Of a DNA stretch of 12,744 nucleotides, positions 6,106 through 12,744 are shown piece after piece. How positions within the stretch are numbered: the first letter of the stretch is position 1; each line of letters starts with the position of its first letter. Source of the DNA: Actinobacteria bacterium 13_1_20CM_4_69_9 (lineage in GTDB: Bacteria > Actinomycetota > Thermoleophilia > Gaiellales > Gaiellaceae); the NCBI GenBank assembly GCA_001920085.1, contig MNJC01000131.1:1-12744 (forward strand), in the 5' to 3' direction. The notes below the pieces were generated by a model, which did not search any database, had not been told where the DNA came from, and saw only the letters and a list, made by a program, of their open reading frames with translations. Made by a program: the position numbers and the translations under genes.

Positions 6106-6968
6106 TGCGGAGCGAGACGTTCTCCACGCCGGGCCCCGTTCGCCTCGACCTGGAGCTCCCGGCAGGCGCGATCGAGATCGAGGCGAGCGAGACGGACGAG
6201 ACCCACGTCGAGCTCGAGGCACTGTCGGCCAACGAGCAGGTACAGGAGATGGTGGCCGGCGCCCGCATCGAGTCGAGCCGCCGCGGGGATGGCTACGAAG
6301 TCGCGGTTCACGTTCGCACCCGGCACGGCGTGTGGATCTCGTTCAGCCGCGGCCCCGACATCCGTCTCGGCACCCCGGAGATGCGCCTGCGCGTGTCGTG
6401 CCCGGCCGGCGCCGAGCTCGACGTCCGCACGAAGTCCGCGGACCTTGAGGCGCACGGCAAGTACGGCAAGCTCGACTTCAAGACGGCGTCGGGCGATCTC
6501 AGCGTCGAGACGGCGGGCGACGTGGACGTGAAGACGGCGAGCGGCGACGTCCATTTCGACGCCGTCGAAGGCCGGCTCGACGTCAAGACCGTCTCCGGTG
6601 ACGTGCACGTCGGCTCCGTCGCCCTGAACGCAACGTTTCAGGTGGTCTCCGGCGACGTCTACGTCGGCGATGCCGGCGGCTCGATCGCGACGAGCAGCGT
6701 TTCGGGCGACCAGCGCTACGAGGCGGTCGTGAACGGCCGGCTCGAGCTGCGTGCGGTCTCCGGCGACATCGGCGTCGGCATCCGGCGCGGCTCGCGCGTC
6801 TTCATCGACGCGAACACGGTGAGCGGTTCGACCAGCTCCGAGTTCGAGCTCTCCGACGCACCGGGGCAGGCGGCGCCCGCAGACGACGCCCCGCTGGTCG
6901 AGGTCTTCGCGAAGACGGTCTCGGGCGACGTCCGCCTCGAGCGCGCGCCCGCACCTGCCCACGCATGA
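6105..6968 (+). CDS. DUF4097 beta-strand-repeat protein
   Basis: A 287-aa protein with no signal peptide or membrane segment, so probably cytoplasmic. Residues 1-100 are a beta-rich lead-in (VRLDLELPAGAIEIEASETDETHVELEAL), and from about 120 onward it repeats a short unit ending in SGD. This is the DUF4097 (putative adhesin) type of repeat, expected to form a beta-solenoid. Relatives in Firmicutes include YvlB and LiaX, which belong to the Lia envelope-stress response; this link is family knowledge, not proof of function here. ATG at 6105 is chosen because it overlaps the previous stop (TGATG); GTG at 6102 is a one-codon-longer alternative. Its TGA overlaps the next ATG by 4 nt (ATGA), coupling it to the exporter genes. 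Confidence 0.9.
   Translation: MRSETFSTPGPVRLDLELPAGAIEIEASETDETHVELEALSANEQVQEMVAGARIESSRRGDGYEVAVHVRTRHGVWISFSRGPDIRLGTPEMRLRVSCPAGAELDVRTKSADLEAHGKYGKLDFKTASGDLSVETAGDVDVKTASGDVHFDAVEGRLDVKTVSGDVHVGSVALNATFQVVSGDVYVGDAGGSIATSSVSGDQRYEAVVNGRLELRAVSGDIGVGIRRGSRVFIDANTVSGSTSSEFELSDAPGQAAPADDAPLVEVFAKTVSGDVRLERAPAPAHA
6489..6929 (+). repeat. Coding repeats: SGD units of the DUF4097 solenoid
   Basis: Codons for SGD occur at 6489, 6540, 6594, 6648, 6702, 6759 and 6921, with a variant SGS at 6822. Spacing is 51, 54, 54, 54 and 57 nt across the core, which is 17-19 residues per turn, and then becomes irregular. The preceding residues are often K/V-T-A/V. The repeats are diverged at DNA level, so this is an old protein repeat and not a recent tandem duplication. 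Confidence 0.85.
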
Positions 6969-8284
6969 AGCTCTGGCCGACCGGAGGGCTCTGGCGCCAT
7001 CCGGACTTTGTCAAGCTCTGGTCGGCCGAGACCGTCAGCCAGTTCGGGACGCAGTTCACGCAGCTGGCGCTGCCGCTCGTCGCGATCGACGTGCTGCACG
7101 TGAGCGCGTTCGACGTCGCGGCGCTGACGACGGTCGAGTTCCTGCCGTTCCTGCTCGTGAGCCTCCCGGCCGGAGTGTGGGTCGACCGGCTGCGGCGGCG
7201 GCCGATCCTCGTCGTCGGCGACGTCTCGCGCGCGCTGCTGCTGGGCTCCGTGCCCGTCGCCTACTGGCTCGGTGCGCTGACGATGGCGCAGCTCTACGTC
7301 GTCGGGTTTCTCGTCGGCATCGCGACGGTGTTCTTCGACGTCGCCTACCAGTCGTACCTGCCGGCGCTCGTCGAGCGGCAGCAGCTGATCGACGGGAACG
7401 CGAAGCTCGAGATCAGCCGGGCCGCGGCGCAGCTCGGCGGCCCCGGTCTTGCCGGCATCGTCATCACCTTCCGGAGGGCGCCCGCCGCACTCGCGTTCGA
7501 CGCCGTCAGCTTCGTGGGCTCGGCGCTCTTCATCTTCAGGATTCGCAAGCACGAGCTCGCGCCCGCGCGTGACGCGCAATCGCCCCGAATGCGCGAAGAG
7601 CTGCGCGAGGGCCTGCGCTACGTCTTCCGCCACCCGTTCCTGAAGAACATCGCCGCCTGCACGGCGCTGTTCAACTTCTGGGGGAACATGGGCTTTGCAG
7701 TCCTGCTCGTGTTCGCGCGCCGCGAGCTGCACCTGAGTCCGCTCGCAATCGGCCTCGCGTTCACGCTCAGCAACGTCGGCCCGCTGCTCGCGGCGTTCAA
7801 CGCGAACCGCATCTCCTCGCGCTTCGGCGTGGGGCGGACGATCATCGGGGCCTCGATCATCGGCGCGCCGACGTTCCTCGTCATCCCGTTCGCGCCGGAA
7901 GGGAACGCGGCGCTCGCGTTCCTGATCCCGGCGTTCATCGTCGGCGGGCTCTCGAACGTGATCTACAACGTCACGCAGGTCAGCCTGCGGCAGGCAATCA
8001 CGCCGGCGCGCCTCCAGGGACGCATGAACTCCGTCATGCGCTTCATCGTCTGGGGGACGATTCCGCTCGGGTCGATCATCGGCGGCGTCCTCGCGAGCAC
8101 GATCGGCGTCCAGGAGACGCTGATCGTCAGCGGCATCGGCTGCTTCATGCCGTTCCTGCCCGTGTTGTTCTCGCCGGTGCGACGTATCGAGTCCATGCCC
8201 GAGCCCGTCGACGAGGCCGGTGCCGTACTCGGGCCGCTGGTCGCGGATGCCGGGCCCGTGCCGGTGGAGCACGTGGGGACCTAG
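6965..8284 (+). CDS. Major facilitator superfamily exporter (first of tandem pair)
   Basis: A 439-aa inner-membrane transporter with about 12 hydrophobic segments, of the MFS_3/EntS-like drug and siderophore exporter type. The N-terminus WRHPDFVKLWSAETVSQFG is typical of this group, and the loop 2-3 signature reads PAGVWVDRLRRRPILVVGD (about residues 69-87). Two six-helix halves flank a cytoplasmic loop around 195-220 (RIRKHELAPARDAQSPRMRE). The last about 25 residues are an acidic, proline-rich tail. Substrate is unknown; proton-coupled efflux is inferred from the family. ATG at 6965 overlaps the DUF4097 stop (ATGA), and the TAG at 8282-8284 shares one base with the GTG of the second transporter. 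The strict coupling suggests co-expression with the stress genes. Confidence 0.9.
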   Translation: MKLWPTGGLWRHPDFVKLWSAETVSQFGTQFTQLALPLVAIDVLHVSAFDVAALTTVEFLPFLLVSLPAGVWVDRLRRRPILVVGDVSRALLLGSVPVAYWLGALTMAQLYVVGFLVGIATVFFDVAYQSYLPALVERQQLIDGNAKLEISRAAAQLGGPGLAGIVITFRRAPAALAFDAVSFVGSALFIFRIRKHELAPARDAQSPRMREELREGLRYVFRHPFLKNIAACTALFNFWGNMGFAVLLVFARRELHLSPLAIGLAFTLSNVGPLLAAFNANRISSRFGVGRTIIGASIIGAPTFLVIPFAPEGNAALAFLIPAFIVGGLSNVIYNVTQVSLRQAITPARLQGRMNSVMRFIVWGTIPLGSIIGGVLASTIGVQETLIVSGIGCFMPFLPVLFSPVRRIESMPEPVDEAGAVLGPLVADAGPVPVEHVGT

Positions 8285-9525
8285 TGCGCGAGCTCCTGCG
8301 CATCCGCGATGCGCGTATCTTCCTTGCCGGCTGGACGGTGTCGCAGTTCGGCGATTGGGCGCTGATCATCGTCCTCGCGGTCTGGGCGAAGGCGCTGACG
8401 GACAGCAACGCCTCGGCGGGTCTCGTCTTCTTCGCGCTCGCGGCGCCCTCGATCTTCTCGCCGCTCGCCGGCATCGTCGTGGACCGAGTCCGGCGGCGCC
8501 CGTTGCTGGTCGTCGTCTACACGATCGAGGCGGTCGCGGTCTTGTCGCTGCTCTTCGTCCACGACCGCAGCGACGTCTGGATCCTCTACGCCATGGCCGT
8601 CTTCATCGGCGCATTCGGGACGCTCGCAGCGTCCGCGCGCTCGGCGCTGATGACCGTGACGATCCCGCACGAGCTGCTGGGCGAGGGGAACGCGATCTTC
8701 CAGTCGACGCGCGAGGGTCTGCGCCTGATCGCGCCGCTCGCCGGCGCGGGCATCTACGCCGCCGCCGGCGGCGGAGTCGTCGCCATCGTCGACTCGGCGA
8801 GCTTCGCGTTCGTCGTCGCGGCGCTGCTGCTGATGCGCACGCCCGAGCCGCGCTTCGAGCGCGTCGAGCACAACTTCGTCTCCGAGGCGCTCGCGGGTGC
8901 GAAGCACATCATCGTCACGATTCCGCTGCGCCAGATCGTCTTCTCGACGGGTGCGGCGCTGCTCGTCGTCGGCTTCTCGGAGACGATCATCTTCGCCGTC
9001 ATCGACCAGGGCTTGCACCGCCCGCCCTCGTTTCTGGGCGTGCTCAGCACGCTGCAGGGCATCGGGGCGATCGCCGGCGGCCTGACCGCGGCGCGCGGGC
9101 TGCGCAAGCTCGGCGACGTGCGCGTTGCGGGGCTCGGGATGGCGGGCTTCGGCATCGGCGAGCTCAGCTTCGTCAGCTCGAACCTGCCGCTCGTCGCGAT
9201 CGGAATCGTGGTCGCCGGGTTCGGCGTCTCGTGGTTCATCGTCGGGCTGATGACCGCGCTACAGGTGCGCACACCGCTACGGCTGCAGGGGAGAGTCTCG
9301 TCGGCCGCCGACGTGTTCATCAGCACGCCGCAGACCGTCTCGATCGCGGTCGGCGCGGTGCTGATCGCCGTCGTCGACTACCGGCTGCTCGTCGTCGTGG
9401 AATCGGTCGCGGTCGCGCTCTGCGCCGCGTACCTGCTCACCCGCCGGGCTGTTGTTCCGGCTGAGGCTGAGGCTCGGACTCCTCCAGTTGCTTCTGCGGA
9501 GACCCTGAGCCAACCTCAGCCTTGA
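8284..9525 (+). CDS. Major facilitator superfamily exporter (second of tandem pair)
   Basis: A 413-aa inner-membrane transporter with about 12 hydrophobic segments, paralogous to the gene before it: compare RDARIFLAGWTVSQFGDWA and AGIVVDRVRRRPLLVVV with the matching regions of the first. The GTG start at 8284 overlaps the preceding TAG by one base. It is a full-length MFS protein, so the pair are two complete transporters and not two halves of one. The C-terminal stretch after the last helix (RRAVVPAEAEARTPPVASAE) is low-complexity and lies in the 89 nt that overlap the pspA gene on the other strand. Substrate unknown. Confidence 0.9.
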   Translation: MRELLRIRDARIFLAGWTVSQFGDWALIIVLAVWAKALTDSNASAGLVFFALAAPSIFSPLAGIVVDRVRRRPLLVVVYTIEAVAVLSLLFVHDRSDVWILYAMAVFIGAFGTLAASARSALMTVTIPHELLGEGNAIFQSTREGLRLIAPLAGAGIYAAAGGGVVAIVDSASFAFVVAALLLMRTPEPRFERVEHNFVSEALAGAKHIIVTIPLRQIVFSTGAALLVVGFSETIIFAVIDQGLHRPPSFLGVLSTLQGIGAIAGGLTAARGLRKLGDVRVAGLGMAGFGIGELSFVSSNLPLVAIGIVVAGFGVSWFIVGLMTALQVRTPLRLQGRVSSAADVFISTPQTVSIAVGAVLIAVVDYRLLVVVESVAVALCAAYLLTRRAVVPAEAEARTPPVASAETLSQPQP

Positions 9526-10201
9526 GCTGCTCCAGCTCGCTGTCCACCTGCTGCTGCGAGGCGATCTGCTGGAGCTCCCGATCGAGCTGCGTCTTGTCGG
9601 AGCCGATCTCCTGGAGGTCGCCGGACGAGACGAGCTCGTCGAGTGCGGCGGCTCGGGCCTGCATCTGGTCCGTCTTGTCCTTCGCACGCTGAATCGCGAG
9701 GCCGGTGTTCTCCACCTCGCGGCCGATACCGGTGGCCGCCTCGTTGATCCGCACCTGCGCCTCGGCGGCGGAGTACTGCGCCTTGATGACTTCTTTTTGC
9801 GAGCGGAACTGCTCGATCCGCGCCTCGAGCGTCTTCTGGTTCGCGACGAGCTTTTCCTGCTGGTCCCCGAGCTGCGTCACCTGCGTATCGAGGTCCTGCA
9901 GCTGCTGCTGGATCCCCGACTTGCGCTCGAGCGCCTGACGAGCGAGATCCTCACGTCCGGCGGCGAGCGCCTGGCGCGCCTGCGTGTCGAGCCGGACGAC
10001 GTTTTGCTCGAGCTGCTGGGTCTGGATCTGCAGCCGCTTCTTCGCCGTGACCACGTCGGCGATGCCGCGCTTGACGTTCTGCAGCGACTCGAGTTGGCGC
10101 TCGTATGAGTAGTCGAGCGTCTCGCTCGGGTTCTCGGCGCGGTTGAGCAGCGCATTCCACTTCGCCTTGATGATCTCGCCGGTTCGGGACAGCAGGCCCA
10201 T
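9437..10201 (-). CDS. pspA: PspA/IM30 family membrane-stress protein
   Basis: A 254-aa peripheral membrane protein of the PspA/Vipp1 (ESCRT-III-like) family that polymerises on stressed membranes and supports their integrity. The N-terminal MGLLSRTGEIIKAKWNALLN is the amphipathic membrane-binding helix. Residues about 25-215 are almost entirely coiled coil (SYERQLESLQNVKRGIADV, then long Q/E/A/R heptads). The end is unusual for the family: a Q, E and P-rich tail, LEESEPQPQPEQQPGG. ATG at 10199-10201 is preceded by GAGGAGGAG at 4 nt, a strong ribosome site. It lies apart from htpX-pspAB in this window but belongs with them functionally. It is divergent from the hydrolase gene and converges into the second MFS gene with an 89-nt overlap. 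Confidence 0.92.
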   Translation of the reverse strand: MGLLSRTGEIIKAKWNALLNRAENPSETLDYSYERQLESLQNVKRGIADVVTAKKRLQIQTQQLEQNVVRLDTQARQALAAGREDLARQALERKSGIQQQLQDLDTQVTQLGDQQEKLVANQKTLEARIEQFRSQKEVIKAQYSAAEAQVRINEAATGIGREVENTGLAIQRAKDKTDQMQARAAALDELVSSGDLQEIGSDKTQLDRELQQIASQQQVDSELEQLKAEVGSGSPQKQLEESEPQPQPEQQPGG

Positions 10202-10205
10202 CGAG

Positions 10206-10214
10206 CTCCTCCTC
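10206..10214 (-). promoter_or_regulatory. Strong ribosome binding site of pspA
   Basis: GAGGAGGAG on the minus strand, 4 nt before the ATG (core GGAGG at 6 nt). It is the strongest ribosome site I see in the window and fixes the pspA start. Confidence 0.75.
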
Positions 10215-10230
10215 GTCGCAGGTGTCCGGG

Positions 10231-10237
10231 TAGCGTA
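10231..10237. promoter_or_regulatory. Overlapping divergent -10 boxes between pspA and the hydrolase
   Basis: The seven bases TAGCGTA read as TAGCGT on the plus strand (10231-10236) and TACGCT on the minus strand (10237-10232), both TAnnnT. The plus box would place the start of transcription at the GTG at 10243 (leaderless); the minus box gives a pspA leader of about 24 nt containing its ribosome site. No clear -35 is seen on either strand. Confidence 0.4.
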
Positions 10238-10242
10238 CCGCC

Positions 10243-10899
10243 GTGCTCGTCGAACGGAGCATGCACCCCGATTGGCTCTCGAACGCCTACCTCGTCGCGG
10301 ACGAGGAGGGCGGCTCGGCCGTCTTTGTCGACTCCGGCGCGGACGTGAAGCCGCTCCTCGCGGCCGCGGAGCGATGGAGGGTGGAGCCGAGCTACGTCCT
10401 GCGGACACACTCCCACCACGACCACGTCGTGCACGAGCGCGAGCTCGGGCTGCCGGTGCGAACCGACGGGATCGAGGTCGGCGGCCTGCGCGTCGAGGCG
10501 CTGCCGACGCCGGGCCACTCCGACGACATGATCGCGTTCGTCGTGAACGGCGAGGCCGTGTTCACCGGCGACACCCTGTTCAAGGACTCCGTCGGCGGCG
10601 GCGATCTCGAGCAGGTCCGGACCTCCGTCATGGACGTGCTGATGAAGCTGCCGCCCGAGACGCGGGTGCTTCCCGGCCATACCGAGGAGACGACGATCGG
10701 CCGCGAGTGGGAGCAGAACCCGTTCGTGGTCGTCTGGCGCGGCGCCCAGCCGGAGGGCACCGACCGGGTGCGCGTGGGCGGCGAGGACGCGACACTGATC
10801 GTCTGGTCGCCCGACTACGACGGCGGCGGCAAGGCGTGGGTCCGTTATGACGACGGACGCGACGCGATCGTCGGCGGCTCGCGGGTCGAGAGAGGCTAG
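10243..10899 (+). CDS. Metallo-beta-lactamase-fold hydrolase
   Basis: A 218-aa soluble hydrolase of the glyoxalase II-like branch. Metal ligands are intact: HSHHDH at 56-61 (H56, H58, D60, H61), H92 in TPGHSDD, D110 in FTGDTLF, and H146 in LPGHTEETT. The motif EWEQNPF after the last ligand is typical of this branch. Residues about 165-218 are an extra C-terminal piece (RVRVGGEDATLIVWSPDYDG) with no catalytic motif that I recognise. The substrate is unknown; thioester or similar hydrolysis is a family-based guess. GTG at 10243 is preferred over ATG at 10261 because LVERSMHPDWLSNAYLV is a conserved-looking first strand and the GTG matches a leaderless start. It is divergent from pspA. Its TAG shares the CTAG palindrome with the opposing gene's stop. 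Confidence 0.88.
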   Translation: MLVERSMHPDWLSNAYLVADEEGGSAVFVDSGADVKPLLAAAERWRVEPSYVLRTHSHHDHVVHERELGLPVRTDGIEVGGLRVEALPTPGHSDDMIAFVVNGEAVFTGDTLFKDSVGGGDLEQVRTSVMDVLMKLPPETRVLPGHTEETTIGREWEQNPFVVVWRGAQPEGTDRVRVGGEDATLIVWSPDYDGGGKAWVRYDDGRDAIVGGSRVERG

Positions 10900-11933
10900 C
10901 TCCGGAAGAACTCCACGAGTCGCTCGCCCTCGGCGTCGACGTCGACACGTTCCTGTTTCGTGAGGCGCCGCAGCGGCGTGATGGTCAGGTCTCGCTTCGT
11001 GCCGACGTCCCACGTGGCAGAGACGAAGCCGTCCACGAGGACGGTGGGGAGGACGTCGCCGTTCTTGCGAATCACCGTCGGGCGGAGCTTCTCCGGGAGG
11101 ATGCGCGTGCGCTCGGGCGCCGCGTACGCGAGCAGAGACGAGTCCCATTTGGGCAGATAGCGCACGGGCGCCTCCGTCTCGCCGTCGGGCAGCGGCGCAC
11201 GCGGAACGTCGAGCAGGACGCGGCCGCGCTCGTCGCGGAACCGGCGGAGCTCCACGCGCTCCAGGCCGGGGCGGATGTCGCCGACGCGCACGCCGGCGAA
11301 GCGCAGGATGTCCTCCTGCGTCGCCGGCCCGAAGGCCGCCAGATAGCTGCGCACGAGCCGCTCCGCGCCGTCTTCGCGCGAGGGAAGCTCGACGCCGAGG
11401 ACCGACTCCATCGCGCGTAGCTGCGTCCGGCCATAGTGGCTCCACGTGCCGCCCGGCGGCAGGTGGACGAGCGGCGTCAGCGTGCGCGTCCGCCAGCGGA
11501 AGCCCATCTCCTCGGCAGCGAGCTCCTCCACCTCGTCCTGCGTGATCGGGCGTTCGAGCGCGGCTGCGCGCACGCGCCGGCTGAGCTCCGCCAGCTTGTC
11601 CGTCGCGACGCCGGGCGTCCGGTCCCGCGCAGCGGGGCCCCAGACGGCGAAGAAGTACGGGTAGTCGCGAGCGCTCGTGATGTGGAGCGTGATGCGGAAG
11701 AGCTGCGTCTTGACGACGCGGTGCTGCGCGAGCGCGCGCGTGAGCTGCTCCTTCTCGAAGCCCACCAGTCGCGACCACAGGCCGATGTACGGGGACGGGG
11801 GCCACTGCGCCTGGATCGCGCAGAGACGCTCGACCGCCTGCTGTACGCCGAGCCTGCGGCGCTCGAGCAGCAGCTGGCGCGCGAGCAGCGCGCGGTTCAG
11901 CTCGCGCAGCGTGAGGACGCGTTCCTCGGCCAT
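10896..11933 (-). CDS. Winged-helix (HTH_42, YcaQ-like) DNA-binding protein
   Basis: A 345-aa protein of the winged-helix HTH_42 family. Recognition features: the N-terminal LTLRELNRALLARQ, then AIQAQWPPSPYIGLWSRL (about 38-56), VKTQLFRITLHITSARDYPYF (about 74-95), GGTWSHYGR, FGPATQEDILRFAG and the C-terminal VDGFVSATWDV. E. coli YcaQ, a distant relative, is a glycosylase acting on DNA interstrand crosslinks; whether this subfamily shares that activity is not known. The length is somewhat below that of the family. ATG at 11931-11933 matches a leaderless start behind a TAGGTT box; an upstream in-frame start would add low-quality sequence. It converges on the hydrolase gene (shared CTAG) and diverges from the next gene across 41 bp. 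Confidence 0.87.
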   Translation of the reverse strand: MAEERVLTLRELNRALLARQLLLERRRLGVQQAVERLCAIQAQWPPSPYIGLWSRLVGFEKEQLTRALAQHRVVKTQLFRITLHITSARDYPYFFAVWGPAARDRTPGVATDKLAELSRRVRAAALERPITQDEVEELAAEEMGFRWRTRTLTPLVHLPPGGTWSHYGRTQLRAMESVLGVELPSREDGAERLVRSYLAAFGPATQEDILRFAGVRVGDIRPGLERVELRRFRDERGRVLLDVPRAPLPDGETEAPVRYLPKWDSSLLAYAAPERTRILPEKLRPTVIRKNGDVLPTVLVDGFVSATWDVGTKRDLTITPLRRLTKQERVDVDAEGERLVEFFRS

Positions 11934-11940
11934 GCCGACA

Positions 11941-11946
11941 AACCTA
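11941..11946 (-). promoter_or_regulatory. Candidate -10 box of the winged-helix gene
   Basis: TAGGTT on the minus strand fits TAnnnT and ends 7 nt before the ATG, which would give a leaderless transcript. The best -35 match is weak (TGGTCG, 18 nt upstream). Confidence 0.35.
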
Positions 11947-11974
11947 AGCGCTCGGGTGTCGTCTCGACCAGCAG

Positions 11975-12358
11975 ATGGCATGCGCACTCGTCTGCATCGC
12001 GCTGGGGTTGCACGGCGCCGGGATCGACGTCGTTCCGGCAAATGTTCCGGCGCCGGCGCTCAGCGCGCGACCGGCGCGACGTGTCGCGCTGCGTAACTTC
12101 GGCGGCTTTGCGGGGCCGTACACGCGCGGCTGGAGACGCGTGGGCCGCGTCTCGGTCAACCTGGTGGAGGTGGTGCGGTCGAACACGGTCGGGCGGCTCG
12201 GGCTCTTTCCCGGTCAGGTCGTGTGGCTCGTCGTCATCCGCGACGTCTCGATACCGGATCTCGGGCCGCCGGGCCGCCCGCACCACGACTTCGTCGGGTG
12301 GCTCGGCGTCTTCGTGCGAACCGACAGCCCGCGCTACATCGTCGCGACGAGCTTCTGA
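11975..12358 (+). CDS. Hypothetical 127-aa protein
   Basis: I do not recognise a family. Third codon positions are strongly G or C through the whole frame, which supports real coding. The first about 30 residues (MACALVCIALGLHGAGIDVV) are fairly hydrophobic but lack a basic start, so a classical signal peptide is doubtful. The C-terminal half is the most structured part: FPGQVVWLVVIRDVSIPDL, then HHDFVGWLGVFVRTDSPRYIV, suggesting alternating strands in a small beta-rich domain. ATG at 11975 has no ribosome site; a shorter form from a GTG within the frame (RVGRVSVNL region) is possible. It diverges from the winged-helix gene and ends 1 nt before the opposing gene's stop. Confidence 0.6.
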   Translation: MACALVCIALGLHGAGIDVVPANVPAPALSARPARRVALRNFGGFAGPYTRGWRRVGRVSVNLVEVVRSNTVGRLGLFPGQVVWLVVIRDVSIPDLGPPGRPHHDFVGWLGVFVRTDSPRYIVATSF

Positions 12359-12359
12359 C

Positions 12360-12744
12360 CTAGCAACGTTGCTCGCCCGGCGGCGCGAGCGTGTCGGCTG
12401 CTGCGCTCGGTCTCAGGAAGAGCTGACGTTGCACCTCGACAGGCAGCTGCTTGCAGGGGCGGTTGGTCGATCCATGGAGCCATTCGCCGTCCTCGCGCCG
12501 CAGGAGCGCGAACCAGCCTTTCCCGTCGACGGAGCTGAAGAGGACGTAGGCCCAACGGACGTCCGGAAGCGTCATGCGCACCCATACGAGGTCGAGGTGG
12601 GCGGTCGGGTGGTCTCGGTGGACGACGCGTCGCGCCGCGGCGACGGCCCGAGCCGCGAGCCTGCGCTGGCGCTCGAGCGGCGGCGGGAGACCGCCGAAGT
12701 AGGCGCGCCGGATCGCAACAGCGCCGAGCAGCTCGTAGCCGCGT
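12360..12744 (-). CDS. Hypothetical protein, N-terminus beyond window edge
   Basis: An open frame of 127 codons runs in from the window end and stops at TAG (12360-12362). The visible part begins RGYELLGAVAIRRAYFGGLP, followed by a basic helix (LERQRRLAARAVAAARRVV), then DLVWVRMTLPDVRWAYVLFSS and GKGWFALLRREDGEWLHGSTNRP. I do not recognise the family. Reading only from the GTG at 12579-12581 would give 73 aa, but the sequence upstream of it is coding-like, so the true start is probably outside the window. The gene is convergent with the 127-aa gene, with a single base between the two stops. Confidence 0.65.
   Translation of the reverse strand, partial: RGYELLGAVAIRRAYFGGLPPPLERQRRLAARAVAAARRVVHRDHPTAHLDLVWVRMTLPDVRWAYVLFSSVDGKGWFALLRREDGEWLHGSTNRPCKQLPVEVQRQLFLRPSAAADTLAPPGEQRC

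Noticed and set aside
6096..6962. Minus-strand 288-codon frame antisense to the DUF4097 gene
   Set aside because: It mirrors the repeats of the real gene on the opposite strand and shows no independent signature.
6716..8272. Minus-strand 518-codon open frame antisense to DUF4097 and the first MFS gene
   Set aside because: Highly charged R/D/E/Q sequence typical of the reverse strand of high-GC membrane-protein genes; the plus-strand proteins are clearly real.

Overview
The window is high-GC bacterial DNA, densely packed with overlapping operons. Third codon positions are nearly always G or C, and several starts look leaderless behind TAnnnT -10 boxes. HtpX next to PspAB, and a HicB-like ribbon-helix-helix gene ahead of a DUF4097 protein, are combinations I associate with Actinomycetota. 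A Thermoleophilia-like lineage is plausible, but this placement is an inference from gene content, not a search result.

Left block (1-3871, minus strand): a tightly coupled operon reads leftward. It contains an integral membrane protein fused in frame to a class I cytochrome c module, then a Cof-type HAD phosphatase, then seryl-tRNA synthetase, whose C-terminus runs off the window. Each junction is a 4-nt overlap.

Central block (3887-9525, plus strand): htpX and pspAB are divergent from the left operon and abut with no gap. A small imperfect hairpin follows, then two perfect inverted repeats in tandem, the second sitting inside a candidate promoter spacer. Downstream is a five-gene operon: a ribbon-helix-helix regulator, an unrecognised 57-aa protein, a cytoplasmic DUF4097 beta-repeat protein with SGD repeats, and two tandem major facilitator exporters. 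Stops and starts in its last four genes overlap by 1 to 4 nt.

Right block (9437-12744): pspA (minus) ends inside the last exporter gene with an 89-nt convergent overlap. It shares a 41-bp divergent promoter region with a metallo-beta-lactamase-fold hydrolase, which converges on a winged-helix (HTH_42, YcaQ-like) protein through a shared CTAG stop. A hypothetical 127-aa protein and a 5'-truncated unknown gene close the window.

The main biological theme is envelope stress. HtpX, PspAB and PspA are known members of phage-shock and membrane-quality systems. DUF4097 proteins (YvlB, LiaX) are tied to the Lia/Psp response in Firmicutes. I infer that the palindrome-controlled operon with its paired exporters is a candidate envelope-stress module, with operator architecture and a small protein that I do not recognise as described.
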